Assembly: GCA_905215055.1 (NCBI GenBank)
Contig: CAJMOH010000006.1
Coordinates: 24,412 to 88,411, forward strand
Direction of reading: 5' to 3'
Source of the DNA: an uncultured bacterium
GTDB lineage: Bacteria > Bacillota > Clostridia > Oscillospirales > Acutalibacteraceae
DNA length: 64,000 nucleotides
The number at the start of each line of letters is the position of its first letter. Within the stretch, counting starts at the first letter, position 1. The position numbers and the translations under genes are program-made. The notes under the pieces were generated by a model. It was given only the letters and a program-made list of their open reading frames with translations. It had not been told where the DNA came from and made no database searches. Shown one piece after another: positions 1 through 8,643 of the stretch.

Positions 1-970
1 TGTCGTCCATGCCCCGGCCGTCCACCCGCTTCTGTTCGTCCAGAAGCCAGCGGCGCACCACATATTTCTGGGTCAGATACAGGCATTCGTCAATCTTGCC
101 CTCGGACTCGGGGTAGACATCGGCAAAATGGGCCTGCACATCCTCGTAAACGGGCTTTAAGCGCTCGTCCCGCACGTTTTTGTCGTCGGTGTCCAGGGCG
201 GCCCGGACCGCGTCCTCGGCATAGTCCCGGATGGCCTCGAACATGCCGGGCTCCGGCTTGTTGGAGGGGTAGGAGAACTTCTCCTTGCCGATTTCCGCCT
301 GGATGCCCTTGATAAACTCGATGATTTTCTGGTTAGCCTCATGCCCCGCCATAATGCCGTTGTACATATCCTCGTCAGAGACCTCGTCGGCGCCGGCCTC
401 GATCATGGCGATGCGCTCATCGGTGGAGGCCACGGTGACAGCCATCTGGCTGACCTTGCGCTGGGCGGCGTTGGGGTTGATGACAAATTCGCCGTCAATC
501 AGTCCCACGGAAACGCCGGAAATGGGGCCGTTCCAGGGAATATCGGAAATGGACAGGGCAATGGAGGTGCCGATGAGGGCGGCAATCTCCGGGGAGTTGT
601 CCTGGTCCACGGACATGACCGTGCAGACAATGGACACGTCGTTTCGCATGTCCTTGGGGAACAGGGGGCGGATGGGCCGGTCAATCATCCGGCAGGTCAG
701 GGTGGCTTTTTCGCTGGGACGGCCCTCCCGCTTTAAAAAGGAGCCGGGAATCTTGCCCACAGAGTAAAGCTTCTCCTCAAAATCCACCGAGAGAGGGAAG
801 AAATCAATGCCGTCCCGGGGCTTGGCAGAGGCAGTGGCCGCCACATGCACCACGGTGTCCCCATAGCGCACCAGGCACTCGCCGTTGGCCAGCTGGGCCA
901 TTTTTCCGGTTTCAATCACCAGGGGCCGGCCCGCCAGCTCTGTTTGGAATACTTTAAAATTCTCGAACAT
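1..970 (-). CDS. pnp: Polyribonucleotide nucleotidyltransferase (PNPase), 3' end outside window
   Basis: About 323 N-terminal residues are visible and the rest lies left of base 1. PNPase is a phosphorolytic 3'-5' exoribonuclease of the RNA degradosome. The family signature is clear: the first RNase PH-like domain carries VDFEEKLYSVGKIPGSF followed by KREGRPSE, then RPIRPLFP, and later the all-alpha linker region. The ATG at 970 follows a GAAAGG ribosome-binding site. It lies downstream of rpsO on the same strand, the rpsO-pnp order found in most bacteria, with a probable terminator and a leader hairpin between them. Identification is secure. Confidence 0.96.
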   Translation of the reverse strand, partial: MFENFKVFQTELAGRPLVIETGKMAQLANGECLVRYGDTVVHVAATASAKPRDGIDFFPLSVDFEEKLYSVGKIPGSFLKREGRPSEKATLTCRMIDRPIRPLFPKDMRNDVSIVCTVMSVDQDNSPEIAALIGTSIALSISDIPWNGPISGVSVGLIDGEFVINPNAAQRKVSQMAVTVASTDERIAMIEAGADEVSDEDMYNGIMAGHEANQKIIEFIKGIQAEIGKEKFSYPSNKPEPGMFEAIRDYAEDAVRAALDTDDKNVRDERLKPVYEDVQAHFADVYPESEGKIDECLYLTQKYVVRRWLLDEQKRVDGRGMDD

Positions 971-987
971 TGACACACGTCCTTTCT

Positions 988-1008
988 CCCCGGCCGCTTT
1001 CGCCGGGG
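988..1008 (-). promoter_or_regulatory. GC-rich hairpin in the pnp 5' leader
   Basis: A 7-bp inverted repeat CCCCGGC / GCCGGGG with a 7-base loop lies just upstream of the pnp ribosome-binding site. In E. coli a leader stem cut by RNase III mediates PNPase autocontrol. A similar role here is inference from position only. Confidence 0.4.
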
Positions 1009-1094
1009 CGGTTATTCGAAAGGCGGTCCTGTTTTCCAAGGAAACAAGCCGGCCGGGAGTGTTCCGGCTGGTTTGCTTGTAAAACAGTTCCGCC

Positions 1095-1147
1095 CCAAAA
1101 AAGAGCGAAAGGCTGTGCCGCCGGCCCAAAGGCCCACAGTCACAGCC
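1095..1147 (-). terminator. Probable Rho-independent terminator after rpsO
   Basis: On the minus strand a 7-bp stem GGCTGTG / CACAGCC (1111-1117 with 1141-1147) encloses an inner GGCC-rich loop and is followed by a T-rich tract ending in TTTTTT (1097-1102). It lies directly after the rpsO stop, so pnp may rely on read-through or its own promoter. Confidence 0.6.
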
Positions 1148-1160
1148 CGCTGCTTTTCTC

Positions 1161-1424
1161 TTACTTACGGATGCCCAGCTCGGCAATGATGGAGCGGTAC
1201 CGCTCGATGTCAATCTTGGTCAGATAGTTGAGCAGATTCCGTCTCTGGCCGACCATCTTCAGCAGACCCCGGCGGGAGTGATGGTCCTTCTTGTTCTGCC
1301 GCAGGTGCTCGGTCAAGTCGTTGATGCGCTTGGTCAGCACAGCGATCTGCACCTCGGGAGAGCCGGTGTCGCCCTCGTGGCGGGCATACTTTTTGATGAT
1401 CTCGGTCTTTTCAGTCTTAGTCAT
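1161..1424 (-). CDS. rpsO: 30S ribosomal protein S15
   Basis: The 87-residue product matches S15 in length and sequence. Hallmarks include the N-terminal GDTGSPEVQIA segment, LTEHL, the KKDHHSRRGLL motif that contacts 16S rRNA, and the C-terminal RNLLNYL-YRSIIAELGIRK helix. S15 binds the central domain of 16S rRNA early in 30S assembly. I use the ATG at 1424, which follows AAAAGGTGGA, rather than a 17-residue upstream extension lacking family similarity. A consensus-like promoter and a leader stem precede it. Confidence 0.97.
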   Translation of the reverse strand: MTKTEKTEIIKKYARHEGDTGSPEVQIAVLTKRINDLTEHLRQNKKDHHSRRGLLKMVGQRRNLLNYLTKIDIERYRSIIAELGIRK

Positions 1425-1442
1425 GGCAATTCCACCTTTTCC

Positions 1443-1455
1443 GCGGCCTGGCCGC
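1443..1455 (-). promoter_or_regulatory. Short GC hairpin next to the rpsO ribosome-binding site
   Basis: GCGGC-CTG-GCCGC forms a 5-bp stem three bases upstream of the rpsO ribosome-binding site (1431-1440). S15 represses its own mRNA through leader structures in several bacteria, so this stem is a candidate. Position is the only evidence. Confidence 0.35.
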
Positions 1456-1522
1456 TTAAAATTCACCCTGTCCACAGGTAGGGGTTGGTGACTCCCTTAT
1501 CCGAGGAACGGGCAGCTTGCTT

Positions 1523-1551
1523 ATTTTATCATAGAAGTGGAGGTTTGTAAA
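1523..1551 (-). promoter_or_regulatory. Sigma-A promoter for rpsO
   Basis: Minus strand: -35 TTTACA (1546-1551), 17-base spacer, -10 TAAAAT (1523-1528), about 100 bases upstream of the rpsO start. Confidence 0.75.
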
Positions 1552-1585
1552 GTGGTTTTCGGGAAATATGGCGGGGAAATCTCCC

Positions 1586-1638
1586 GCGCCGGCAGAGAAG
1601 GGAAGGGCTGCTTTTTCACGAGCCCTTTCCGCCGGCGC
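1586..1638 (-). terminator. Large two-tier hairpin at the 3' end of the first MATE gene
   Basis: An outer stem GCGCCGGC / GCCGGCGC (1586-1593 with 1631-1638) encloses an inner AAGGGCT / AGCCCTT stem and overlaps the MATE stop codon. No long T-run follows, so it may act as an mRNA 3'-end stabiliser rather than a standard terminator. Confidence 0.4.
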
Positions 1639-3022
1639 CCACCATGTTTTTGGCCCATACGCCGGAGACCAGCATGACGGTGCCGATGACGGCCTTGATG
1701 ATGTCCGCCGCCGACACAAAGAAGAACACCCACACCACGGAAAGCCCGGTAAACTGGCACAGGCAAAAGGCAATGGGCAGGCTGACCACCCAGGTGAACA
1801 CGCAGTCAAACAGGAAGGTGACAAAGGTTTTCCCCCCCGAGCGGATGGTGAAATAGGTTCCCTGGGTATAGGCGGAGAGGGGCAGAAAGGCCCCGGAGAT
1901 CATCAGCAGGTGGGTGGCGGTCTGCCGCACGGACGGCTCGGTGTTGTAGATGTAGGGGATAAAGGGAGACACCGCCACAATGATTCCGCCGATGACCAGG
2001 TTGACGGCCACACTGAAGAACAGAAGCTTCCGCACGGTGTCCTTGGCCCCCTGGATGTCGTTGGCGCCCAGCAGCTGGCCGGAAAGAATGCCGATGGCGT
2101 TGCCCATAGCCGCCATGACAATGGCGAACAGGTTCCACACCGTGGAGTTGATGTTGGTAGCGGCCACGGCCTCCAGCCCCCGGGAGGAATAGCACATGTT
2201 CACCGCCGCGGTGCCAATGGACCACAGGGTTTCATTGAGCAGCAGGGGCGTGCCGGTGACAGCGATGCGCTTGCACAGGTCCAGCGGGACCCGGAAATCC
2301 CGGAACAGCCCCTCCAGGAAGGGGAACTGCTTTCGGTGGCGGTAGGTCCGCAGCAGCAGATAGCCCATTTCCACCCACCTGGCGATGACGGTGGCCAGGG
2401 CGGCTCCCGCCACGCCCATTTCGGGAAAGCCAAAGCTGCCGTAGATCAGCAGGTAGTTGCCCGTCAGGTTGACGCAGATGGCGATGATGCTGGCCACCAT
2501 GGGGGAAAAGGTTTCGCCCACGTCCCGCAGGGTGCTGGAAAAGCACTGGTTGATGGCGAAGGGCAAAAGCCCAAACAGCATGATGGCGATGTACTCCTTG
2601 GCGTGTCCCAGGGTGGCGGCAATCTCCTGGGGAGAGGAGGCCTCCTTGTTTAAGTACAGCTGAAACAGCTGCTCCCCAAACAGCAGAAAGACCAGAATTC
2701 CCAGGGCGCATACCACCACGCTGAACACCAGCCGGAACCGCAGGGTGTAGCGCACCCCCTCCTGGTCCTTTTTGCCGGCAAACTGGGCGCCGAAGAGGGA
2801 GGCGCCCCCCAGCCCGCCGAAGATGGTCAGGTTAAAGATGAAGATAATCTGGTTGACAATGGCCACGCCGGACATGGGGGCGGTACCCAGCCGGCCCACC
2901 ATCACGTTGTCCAGCAGGTTGACAAATTGGGTGATGCCCTGCTGGACGATCATGGGTACCAGCAGCGCCAGCACCGAGGCGTAAAAGGCCTGGGTGCCGA
3001 TGAATTTTTTCCGAAAGCTCAC
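1616..3022 (-). CDS. MATE family efflux transporter (first of three)
   Basis: The 468-residue, very hydrophobic protein has the 12-helix MATE layout with two related halves. The N-terminal half carries VPMIVQQGITQFVNLLDNVMVGRLG, here cited only as the typical MATE helix-1 region, and GLGGASLFGAQFAGKKD. MATE proteins expel cationic drugs or metabolites by Na+ or H+ antiport. The start is GTG at 3022, eight bases after GAAAGGAG. It lies 28 bases after the HAD phosphatase and is probably co-transcribed with it. Substrate cannot be told from sequence. Confidence 0.9.
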   Translation of the reverse strand: MSFRKKFIGTQAFYASVLALLVPMIVQQGITQFVNLLDNVMVGRLGTAPMSGVAIVNQIIFIFNLTIFGGLGGASLFGAQFAGKKDQEGVRYTLRFRLVFSVVVCALGILVFLLFGEQLFQLYLNKEASSPQEIAATLGHAKEYIAIMLFGLLPFAINQCFSSTLRDVGETFSPMVASIIAICVNLTGNYLLIYGSFGFPEMGVAGAALATVIARWVEMGYLLLRTYRHRKQFPFLEGLFRDFRVPLDLCKRIAVTGTPLLLNETLWSIGTAAVNMCYSSRGLEAVAATNINSTVWNLFAIVMAAMGNAIGILSGQLLGANDIQGAKDTVRKLLFFSVAVNLVIGGIIVAVSPFIPYIYNTEPSVRQTATHLLMISGAFLPLSAYTQGTYFTIRSGGKTFVTFLFDCVFTWVVSLPIAFCLCQFTGLSVVWVFFFVSAADIIKAVIGTVMLVSGVWAKNMVGAGGKGS

Positions 3023-3050
3023 AAGCCTGTCTCCTTTCAGTCAGTTTTCG

Positions 3051-3809
3051 TTATTCCTTCTCGCGGACAGGCTTGGGTCCTTCCCGGCAGTTGCCGCCTT
3101 CCAGGGGACGCAGCAGCTCCTCTATAAGCTGAGGGGGATCCTCCGCCGGGGCAAGGCGCTGGATCAGCTCCTCATAGTCCCCCAGGTACAGGTTGGCAAG
3201 CCGGGCAATGCCCTGGGGGCTTTCCTCCTCTCCCTTGCCCTGGGTGGAGATGGCGTCCTCCACCGCCACCACGGGAAAGCCCGCCCGCCTCGCGGTGCGG
3301 ATGGCGTAGGCGGAGTCCTCAAAGACCACGCTTTCCTGGGGCGCGGCGCCAAAGTGCTGGGCGCAGCGCAGGAAGATGTCCGGATGCTCCTTGCTTTTTC
3401 CCACCTCGCTGCAGGTGAGGAACAGGTCCACCAGGGGCAGCATGCCCAGCCGCTCCATGGCCAGCAGCACGCCCTCCCGGTTGGAGGCGGTGGCCACGGC
3501 GATGGGAATGTGGTTTTCCCGCAGCAGCTCTAAAAACTGCCGGGCGTGAGGCTTCTCGTCCACCTGGGTCCGATAGCCGTTTAAAGCGCACTGGCCCAGC
3601 TCCCGGACGATTTCCTCCACAGTTCCCTCCACGCCCAGGCTCTGGTAGTGCTGGGCGCATTGCTCCAGGCTCAGGCGGTTGAGGGTGTTGTGCAGCCCCG
3701 CCGGGGCGTGTACGCCCTTTTCCCGGGCGTATTCATAGGTGATGTCCCGCCACATGGGCATGGAGTCCAGCAGGGTGCCGTCGGCATCAAAAATGCAGCA
3801 GCGAATCAT
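3051..3809 (-). CDS. HAD superfamily hydrolase, beta-phosphoglucomutase/phosphatase type
   Basis: The 252-residue protein shows the HAD motifs: motif I DADGTLLDS near the N-terminus with the nucleophilic Asp, motif II VATASN, a conserved Lys region GKSKEHPDIF, and motif IV VFEDSAYAI. The helical cap between motifs I and II is the subclass I type of sugar-phosphate phosphatases and phosphomutases. The ATG at 3809 sits eight bases after GAAAGGGGAG; the earlier ATG at 3830 overlaps that ribosome-binding site and is rejected. It has its own promoter and precedes the MATE gene. Substrate unknown. Confidence 0.88.
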   Translation of the reverse strand: MIRCCIFDADGTLLDSMPMWRDITYEYAREKGVHAPAGLHNTLNRLSLEQCAQHYQSLGVEGTVEEIVRELGQCALNGYRTQVDEKPHARQFLELLRENHIPIAVATASNREGVLLAMERLGMLPLVDLFLTCSEVGKSKEHPDIFLRCAQHFGAAPQESVVFEDSAYAIRTARRAGFPVVAVEDAISTQGKGEEESPQGIARLANLYLGDYEELIQRLAPAEDPPQLIEELLRPLEGGNCREGPKPVREKE

Positions 3810-3859
3810 AAAGAGGCTCTCCCCTTTCATGTTAGTGCTAGAAAATCCGATGTATTGCT

Positions 3860-3888
3860 AGTATAGCATGACCTTGCCGGGCGCGCAA
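3860..3888 (-). promoter_or_regulatory. Sigma-A promoter for the HAD-MATE operon
   Basis: Minus strand: -35 TTGCGC (3883-3888), 17-base spacer, -10 TATACT (3860-3865). Confidence 0.7.
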
Positions 3889-3901
3889 GAAGGGGGAAAA
3901 C

Positions 3902-3929
3902 AGAAAAAGCTGCCGCATTTCGCGGCAGC
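3902..3929 (-). terminator. Rho-independent terminator after the small lipoprotein gene
   Basis: Minus strand: perfect 8-bp stem GCTGCCGC / GCGGCAGC with a 5-base loop, followed by TTTTT. It separates the lipoprotein from the HAD-MATE promoter. Confidence 0.85.
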
Positions 3930-3978
3930 CGCACAGACCCGGCCTTGGGAAGAATCCCGGGCGTCTGTTCTCAAAGCC

Positions 3979-4224
3979 CTATCTGGGCTGGGGCGTAAGG
4001 GTGGCGCTGGACTCTTCCTTGCGGGAGGAATCCGGGTCCAGCATGGATTCCACGGCAGAGCCCACCCGACTTCCCGCCTCCTCCAGACGGCTCCCGGCGT
4101 TTTCCAGCTCGCTTTTGGCCTGAGACACGGTTTCGGACACTTCATCGGCGGCTCGCTCCATGCAGCCTGCTGCCAGCAGAGCCAGAGCGGCCGCCAGTGT
4201 AAAAGCTATCAGCTTGTTTCGCAT
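3979..4224 (-). CDS. Small predicted lipoprotein
   Basis: The 81-residue product starts with a signal peptide (basic MRNK, then an Ala/Leu-rich core) and a lipobox LAAGC with the lipidation Cys at residue 21. The mature part is short, charged and predicted helical, with repeats of the SRLEEAGSRVGSAVES kind, and ends in a Ser/Thr/Pro tail. I chose the ATG at 4224, correctly spaced from GGAAAGGA, over an in-frame GTG six bases earlier. It should be anchored outside the cytoplasmic membrane. No family was recognised; it stands alone, divergent from the PfkB gene. Confidence 0.75.
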   Translation of the reverse strand: MRNKLIAFTLAAALALLAAGCMERAADEVSETVSQAKSELENAGSRLEEAGSRVGSAVESMLDPDSSRKEESSATLTPQPR

Positions 4225-4298
4225 ACGCACTGTTCCTTTCCTGTTTTCTCACCCATAGCCTGACACGGTTGGCAGGGTTTTATTCTTCCCGGCCCAGA

Positions 4299-4327
4299 TT
4301 GCAAAAAATTTTTCAAAATGATAGAAT
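4299..4327 (+). promoter_or_regulatory. Sigma-A promoter for the PfkB kinase gene
   Basis: -35 TTGCAA (4299-4304), 17-base spacer, -10 TAGAAT (4322-4327), about 30 bases upstream of the start codon. Confidence 0.7.
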
Positions 4328-4357
4328 ACCTTAAGAATCTTGTAAGGGCGTGAACGT

Positions 4358-5290
4358 ATGATACTATTTACAGTGACCTTGAATCCCGCGCTGGATTACT
4401 CCATTTCCCTGCCGGACTTTTCCAGAGGGGCCATTCAGTGGTTTTCCCAAAGCGGCTTCGCTCCCGGGGGAAAGGGCGTGAACGTGTCCCTGCTGCTCAC
4501 CTCCCTGGGGGTGGAGAACCGGGCCTTGGGCATTGCCGCCGGCTTTACAGGCAGGGAGATTGTCCGCCGGCTGGAGGAAAAGGGCTGTCAAACAGAGTTT
4601 GTTCTGCTGGACCAGGGAACCTCCCGGGTCAATGTAAAGCTGCAAACCGCCGGCGGAGAGGAAACCGCCTTCAACGGGGAAGGCCCGGAGATTCCCGCCC
4701 AGGCGGTGGACGAGCTGCTGGAAAAGCTGTCCGCCCTTTCCGGGGAGGATGTGCTGGTGCTTTCCGGCAGCCTTCCCAAAGGACTGCCGGAAACGGCCTT
4801 CCCCCAGCTGCTGGAGGCGGCCCGCAGGCCGGGAGCCAGGCTTGTGGTGGATATGAGCGGGGATTCCCTGCTGGCGGCGCTACCCTATCATCCCTTTTTC
4901 ATCAAGCCAAACGAGGAGGAGCTTTGCCAGCTGTTTGGAGTGGAGGGTCCCCTGACCGTGCAGGAGGCCAAGGGCTACGCCCAGGAGCTGCAGCGGCTGG
5001 GCGCCAGAAACGTGGTGGTCTCTATGGGGGCCAAGGGGGCGCTGCTGCTGGAGGAGGAAGGCCGCTGCCTGTTCTGCCACGGCGTGAGGGGAGCCGCTGT
5101 CTCCACCGTGGGGGCGGGGGATTCCCTGGTGGCTGGGTTTCTCTACGGCTGGCGGCTTCACGGCACAGCCGAGGGAGGCCTGCGGTGGGGCGTGGCGGCA
5201 GGCTCCGCCACCGCCTTCCGGCAGGGCATCGCCACAGGGGAGGAGGTCAAGGGCCTGTTTCCCCAGGTGGGAAATCCCCATGTGGTATAG
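4358..5290 (+). CDS. PfkB-family hexose-phosphate kinase, probable 1-phosphofructokinase
   Basis: The 310-residue protein has the ribokinase/PfkB fold signatures. An N-terminal TLNPALDYS segment, typical of 1-phosphofructokinase and tagatose-6-phosphate kinase, is followed by GGKGVNVSLLLTSLG (signature 1) and, near the C-terminus, STVGAGDSLVAGF (signature 2) with the catalytic Asp of GAGD. It should phosphorylate a fructose- or tagatose-phosphate from ATP in the cytoplasm. No fructose PTS or FruR regulator lies beside it, so the exact substrate is open and I withhold the fruK name. Confidence 0.88.
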   Translation: MILFTVTLNPALDYSISLPDFSRGAIQWFSQSGFAPGGKGVNVSLLLTSLGVENRALGIAAGFTGREIVRRLEEKGCQTEFVLLDQGTSRVNVKLQTAGGEETAFNGEGPEIPAQAVDELLEKLSALSGEDVLVLSGSLPKGLPETAFPQLLEAARRPGARLVVDMSGDSLLAALPYHPFFIKPNEEELCQLFGVEGPLTVQEAKGYAQELQRLGARNVVVSMGAKGALLLEEEGRCLFCHGVRGAAVSTVGAGDSLVAGFLYGWRLHGTAEGGLRWGVAAGSATAFRQGIATGEEVKGLFPQVGNPHVV

Positions 5291-5338
5291 GGCCTGGGGA
5301 AAATCCCCGGAAAAGGGACCGTTGCCCCGGAATTTCAG

Positions 5339-5368
5339 TTGACACCGGCAGGTGTTCCAAAGTACAAT
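5339..5368 (+). promoter_or_regulatory. Sigma-A promoter for the xpaC-telA operon
   Basis: -35 TTGACA (5339-5344), 18-base spacer, -10 TACAAT (5363-5368), 50 bases before the xpaC start. The preceding GGGGA-AAA-TCCCC hairpin (5296-5308) after the PfkB stop lacks a T-run. Confidence 0.75.
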
Positions 5369-5418
5369 GAGAGTATCACAGTGTTTTGAAAAGCGTTCCC
5401 GAACAGGGAGGGAAATTT

Positions 5419-6705
5419 ATGGAGAAAAAAGGAAACGATTCTCTGCAAGAGGAGCTTCGCTCCTCGCAGGTTTATCATGTGCTGACCGGGTCGGGAATTC
5501 CCCTGGCGGGGAAAATTGCCCAGGGCCTGGGCGCCGCTGCTCAGGGACTGGATCAAGCCTTGAACATGGGAAAAAATCCCGGAAGCGGAAACGCCGGACA
5601 TCCCTATCAGGCGCCGCCCCAGAACGGGCCGTATCAAGCGCCGCCTCAGCAGAATACCTACCGGGAGCCGCCCCAAACCGCCCAGACCAGACAGACCCCG
5701 CCCAGCCAGGGAAATCCTCAGCCCTCCCAGGGAGCTGCCCGGAACGCGGGCAGCCAAAACGGGAACGGCTATTACCATTACAGCTATAATAAGGGCGCCG
5801 CCCAGCAGGGCGCGCCCCGGCAGCAGGTCAGACCGCCCCAGCCGCCCTATCCGCCCCAGAGCAAAGCCCAGCGGGTGGCGGCGGCTCAACGGGCTGCGGC
5901 CGCCCGGCACGAAGCGCAGCAGCAGGCCGCTGCCGCCCGGCGGAAGGCCGGCCAGCGAAAAGCTGGAGCGGCGGCTCCGGCGGCGGGAAACCAGCCACCC
6001 ATGAAGATGGTCCGCGCGGGAAGTCCCGCCAAGTTCTACATCACCGCGGCGGCGGCCTTGATCTACGCCACCTCTGCCCCGCTGTACGAACCCTACCATT
6101 TTGTGATTTTCGCGTGGGTGCTGGTGCTGGTATTCCTGGTCAGCGGCGCGCTGTTCAGGGGCAAGAAGGTGTTTGTACCCATCCAGCCGGAAAAGCCCAA
6201 GGAGGAGCCGAAAAAGGAGCCGGAGAAAGTGGAGAAGTCCCAGACGGGCAATCCCGAGGTGGACAAGATCATCGACGAGGGCCGGGAGTATTTGAAAAAG
6301 CTTCGGGCCGCGGACGACGCCATTCCCGACGAAACTCTTTCAGAGGACATCACCCGGATGGAGCGGGCCAGCGCCGACATTTTCCGCTACATCGCCGACC
6401 ACCCGGAAAAGGCGCCCCAAATTCGCAAATTCATGAATTACTACCTGCCCACCACCCTGAAGCTGCTGGGCAGCTATCAGCGGCTTTCCCAGCAGAATGT
6501 GAAGGGGGAGAACATCTCCTCCACGCTGTTCAACATCGCCGGGATGATGCACACAGTGGCAGATGCCTTTGAAAAGCAGCTGGACTCCCTCTACGCGGAG
6601 GAGGCCATGGACATCTCCGCGGACATCACCGTGTTTGAGACCCTTCTAAAGCAGGAGGGCTTTGTGGACGAGGACAAGCAGGAACAGGAAGAAGCCAAAA
6701 AATAA
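5419..6705 (+). CDS. XpaC-family (5-bromo-4-chloroindolyl phosphate hydrolysis) membrane protein
   Basis: The 428-residue protein has three parts. A Pro/Gln/Ala-rich low-complexity N-terminal stretch (about residues 50-200) contains PYQAPPQ-type repeats. Two hydrophobic helices follow (about 205-250), then a charged, helical C-terminal domain that starts NPEVDKIIDEGREYLKKL and matches the XpaC family. The ATG at 5419 follows AGGGAGGG; an in-frame ATG 33 bases earlier lacks one. XpaC genes commonly sit directly before telA, as here. The biochemical role is unclear; a membrane partner of TelA in envelope or toxic-anion stress is inference. Confidence 0.82.
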   Translation: MEKKGNDSLQEELRSSQVYHVLTGSGIPLAGKIAQGLGAAAQGLDQALNMGKNPGSGNAGHPYQAPPQNGPYQAPPQQNTYREPPQTAQTRQTPPSQGNPQPSQGAARNAGSQNGNGYYHYSYNKGAAQQGAPRQQVRPPQPPYPPQSKAQRVAAAQRAAAARHEAQQQAAAARRKAGQRKAGAAAPAAGNQPPMKMVRAGSPAKFYITAAAALIYATSAPLYEPYHFVIFAWVLVLVFLVSGALFRGKKVFVPIQPEKPKEEPKKEPEKVEKSQTGNPEVDKIIDEGREYLKKLRAADDAIPDETLSEDITRMERASADIFRYIADHPEKAPQIRKFMNYYLPTTLKLLGSYQRLSQQNVKGENISSTLFNIAGMMHTVADAFEKQLDSLYAEEAMDISADITVFETLLKQEGFVDEDKQEQEEAKK

Positions 6706-6847
6706 GGGACCGCGAAGCTGTGCGTGCCTGCACAGGGCAAGCCGGCGTTCTGCGGAGCCGGAAAGGGTGGGGCTGGCCCTAGAGCGCTGCCTGTGCTTTC
6801 CCAGCCGGCGCCCCATACATCCAGAAAATTCCAAGGAGGTTAGAACC

Positions 6848-8032
6848 ATGCCCGATGAAATCAAATTGACAATGGACGCTCCCGGTCCTCAGACGCCCTC
6901 CCTCACGCTGGAGGGAGTGGAGACCCCCAGCCTGACCCTCAGCCCCGAGGAGGCGGCTCCCGCTCCCAAGCAGGTGCGGGAGGACGAGATTTCCACCCTG
7001 GATGAGAGCGTGCTGTCCCCCGAGGAGCGCAAGGTGGTGGACGACTTTGCCGAGAAGATCGATTTGACCAACTCCACCCTGGTGCTGCAATATGGGTCCG
7101 CCGCCCAGAAGAAGATCGCCTCCTTTTCGGACACCACTCTGAACAACGTGCGCACCAAGGATCTGGGCGAGGTGGGGGACCAGATCTCCCAGCTGGTGGT
7201 GGAGCTGAAGGGCTTTGACATTGAGGAGGAGGAAAAGAAGGGCTTTTTCGGCTTCTTCAAAAATACCAGCAACAAGTTCACCGCCATGAAGGCCCGCTAT
7301 GACAGCGCCGAGGTGAACGTGAACAAGATCGCCGGGGCGCTGGAGTCCCACCAGGTGCAGCTGCTCAAGGACATTGTCATGCTGGACAAGCTCTATGAGA
7401 TGAACCTCTCCTATCACAAGGAGCTTTCCATGTATATCATCGCCGGGAAGAAAAAGCTGAAAAGGGAGCGGGAAACCACTCTGGTGCAGCTGCAGACCAA
7501 GGCCAAGCAGACCGGTCTTGCCGAGGACGCTCAGGCCGCCAACGACTATGCCCAGATGTGCGACAACTTTGAGAAGAAACTCCACGACCTGGAGCTGACC
7601 CGCATGGTCAGCGTGCAGATGTCCCCCCAGATCCGCCTGGTGCAGAACAACGACAAGCTGATGGCGGACAAGATTCAGTCCACCCTGGTGAACACTATCC
7701 CCCTGTGGAAGAGCCAGATGGTGCTGGCCCTGGGGCTGGCCCACTCCGAGCAGGCGGTAAAGGCCCAGCGGGAGGTTTCCAACATGACCAACGAGCTGCT
7801 GCGGAAAAACGCCGAGCGGCTGAAGATGAGCACCATCGAGACCGCCCGGGAGAGCGAGCGGGGCGTGGTGGACATGGAGACCCTGCGCCAGACCAACCAG
7901 TCCCTCATCCAGACTCTGGACGAGGTGGTGAAGATTCAGGACGAGGGCCGGCAGAAGCGCCGGGAGGCCGAGGCGGAAATCGGCCGCCTGGAAGGCGAGC
8001 TGAAGCAGAAGCTGCTGGACATCCACACCTGA
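6848..8032 (+). CDS. TelA/KlaA-type toxic anion resistance protein
   Basis: The 394-residue, soluble, strongly alpha-helical protein fits the TelA family in length and in a run of conserved segments: the DFAEKIDLTNSTLVLQYG region, ELKGFDIEEEEKKGFFGFF, and the C-terminal helix with NELLRKNAERLK. TelA proteins are linked to tellurite and other toxic-anion or antimicrobial tolerance; the mechanism is not established. The ATG at 6848 follows AAGGAGG. It is probably co-transcribed with xpaC upstream and the LemA/TPM pair downstream. The C-terminal third is rich in coiled-coil-forming Glu, Lys and Arg. Confidence 0.88.
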   Translation: MPDEIKLTMDAPGPQTPSLTLEGVETPSLTLSPEEAAPAPKQVREDEISTLDESVLSPEERKVVDDFAEKIDLTNSTLVLQYGSAAQKKIASFSDTTLNNVRTKDLGEVGDQISQLVVELKGFDIEEEEKKGFFGFFKNTSNKFTAMKARYDSAEVNVNKIAGALESHQVQLLKDIVMLDKLYEMNLSYHKELSMYIIAGKKKLKRERETTLVQLQTKAKQTGLAEDAQAANDYAQMCDNFEKKLHDLELTRMVSVQMSPQIRLVQNNDKLMADKIQSTLVNTIPLWKSQMVLALGLAHSEQAVKAQREVSNMTNELLRKNAERLKMSTIETARESERGVVDMETLRQTNQSLIQTLDEVVKIQDEGRQKRREAEAEIGRLEGELKQKLLDIHT

Positions 8033-8074
8033 AGGCAAAGGCCATAGCGCCTTGGAAAAGGAGGCTTGTGATCG

Positions 8075-8629
8075 ATGAAAAAGAGCAATGTGATCGGCGG
8101 GATTGTGCTGGCTGCGGCTCTTGTGCTGTCTGTTCCCCTGGGGGTTCACACCTCCCTGACAGAGCTGCGGGACGAGGCGGAATGGTCTTACTATGGGGAC
8201 AAAACCGGCTTTGCCATTTGGGATGGCATTGAGAACCGGGAGGACGCCGCCAGCAACCTGATGACCGTGGCCCGGCGCTACACCAGCGAGAACCCGGCCC
8301 TGACCTCTCTCGTTGGAGATCTGGAGTACGCGGTGAACTATTCTCAAAACTGCTGGGACGGCGACGCGGACCAGGCGGAGGCCAACCAGCTGATGGGCCA
8401 GGCGGCCCAGGCTCTCTACGAAGAGCTGAAGAACACCCAGCTTTCGGAGACGGACCAGAAGTATCCGGACCAGCTGATTGCCCAGATGGAGTCCGAGCAG
8501 GACAAGATCAACCGCTCCAACTACAATGAGGACGCCCGGGAGTTTAACGCCCGGCTGGAGAAATTCCCCGTGAACCTGCTTCGGGGCGTGGCGGGGATAG
8601 AACCTCTGACCACCTTTGACTACGAATGA
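8075..8629 (+). CDS. LemA-like secreted or membrane-anchored protein
   Basis: The 184-residue protein begins with a signal anchor (KKSNVIGG, then an Ala/Leu/Val core). The exported remainder is mostly helical and contains NREDAASNLMTVARRYT and REFNARLEKFPVNLL; the latter resembles the YN..V..FP conserved part of LemA proteins. LemA homologues often precede TPM-domain genes, and this gene overlaps the next one at ATGA (8626-8629), which supports the call. The role of LemA proteins in the envelope is poorly understood. Confidence 0.75.
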   Translation: MKKSNVIGGIVLAAALVLSVPLGVHTSLTELRDEAEWSYYGDKTGFAIWDGIENREDAASNLMTVARRYTSENPALTSLVGDLEYAVNYSQNCWDGDADQAEANQLMGQAAQALYEELKNTQLSETDQKYPDQLIAQMESEQDKINRSNYNEDAREFNARLEKFPVNLLRGVAGIEPLTTFDYE

Positions 8630-8643
8630 AGGGGGGCGCTTTT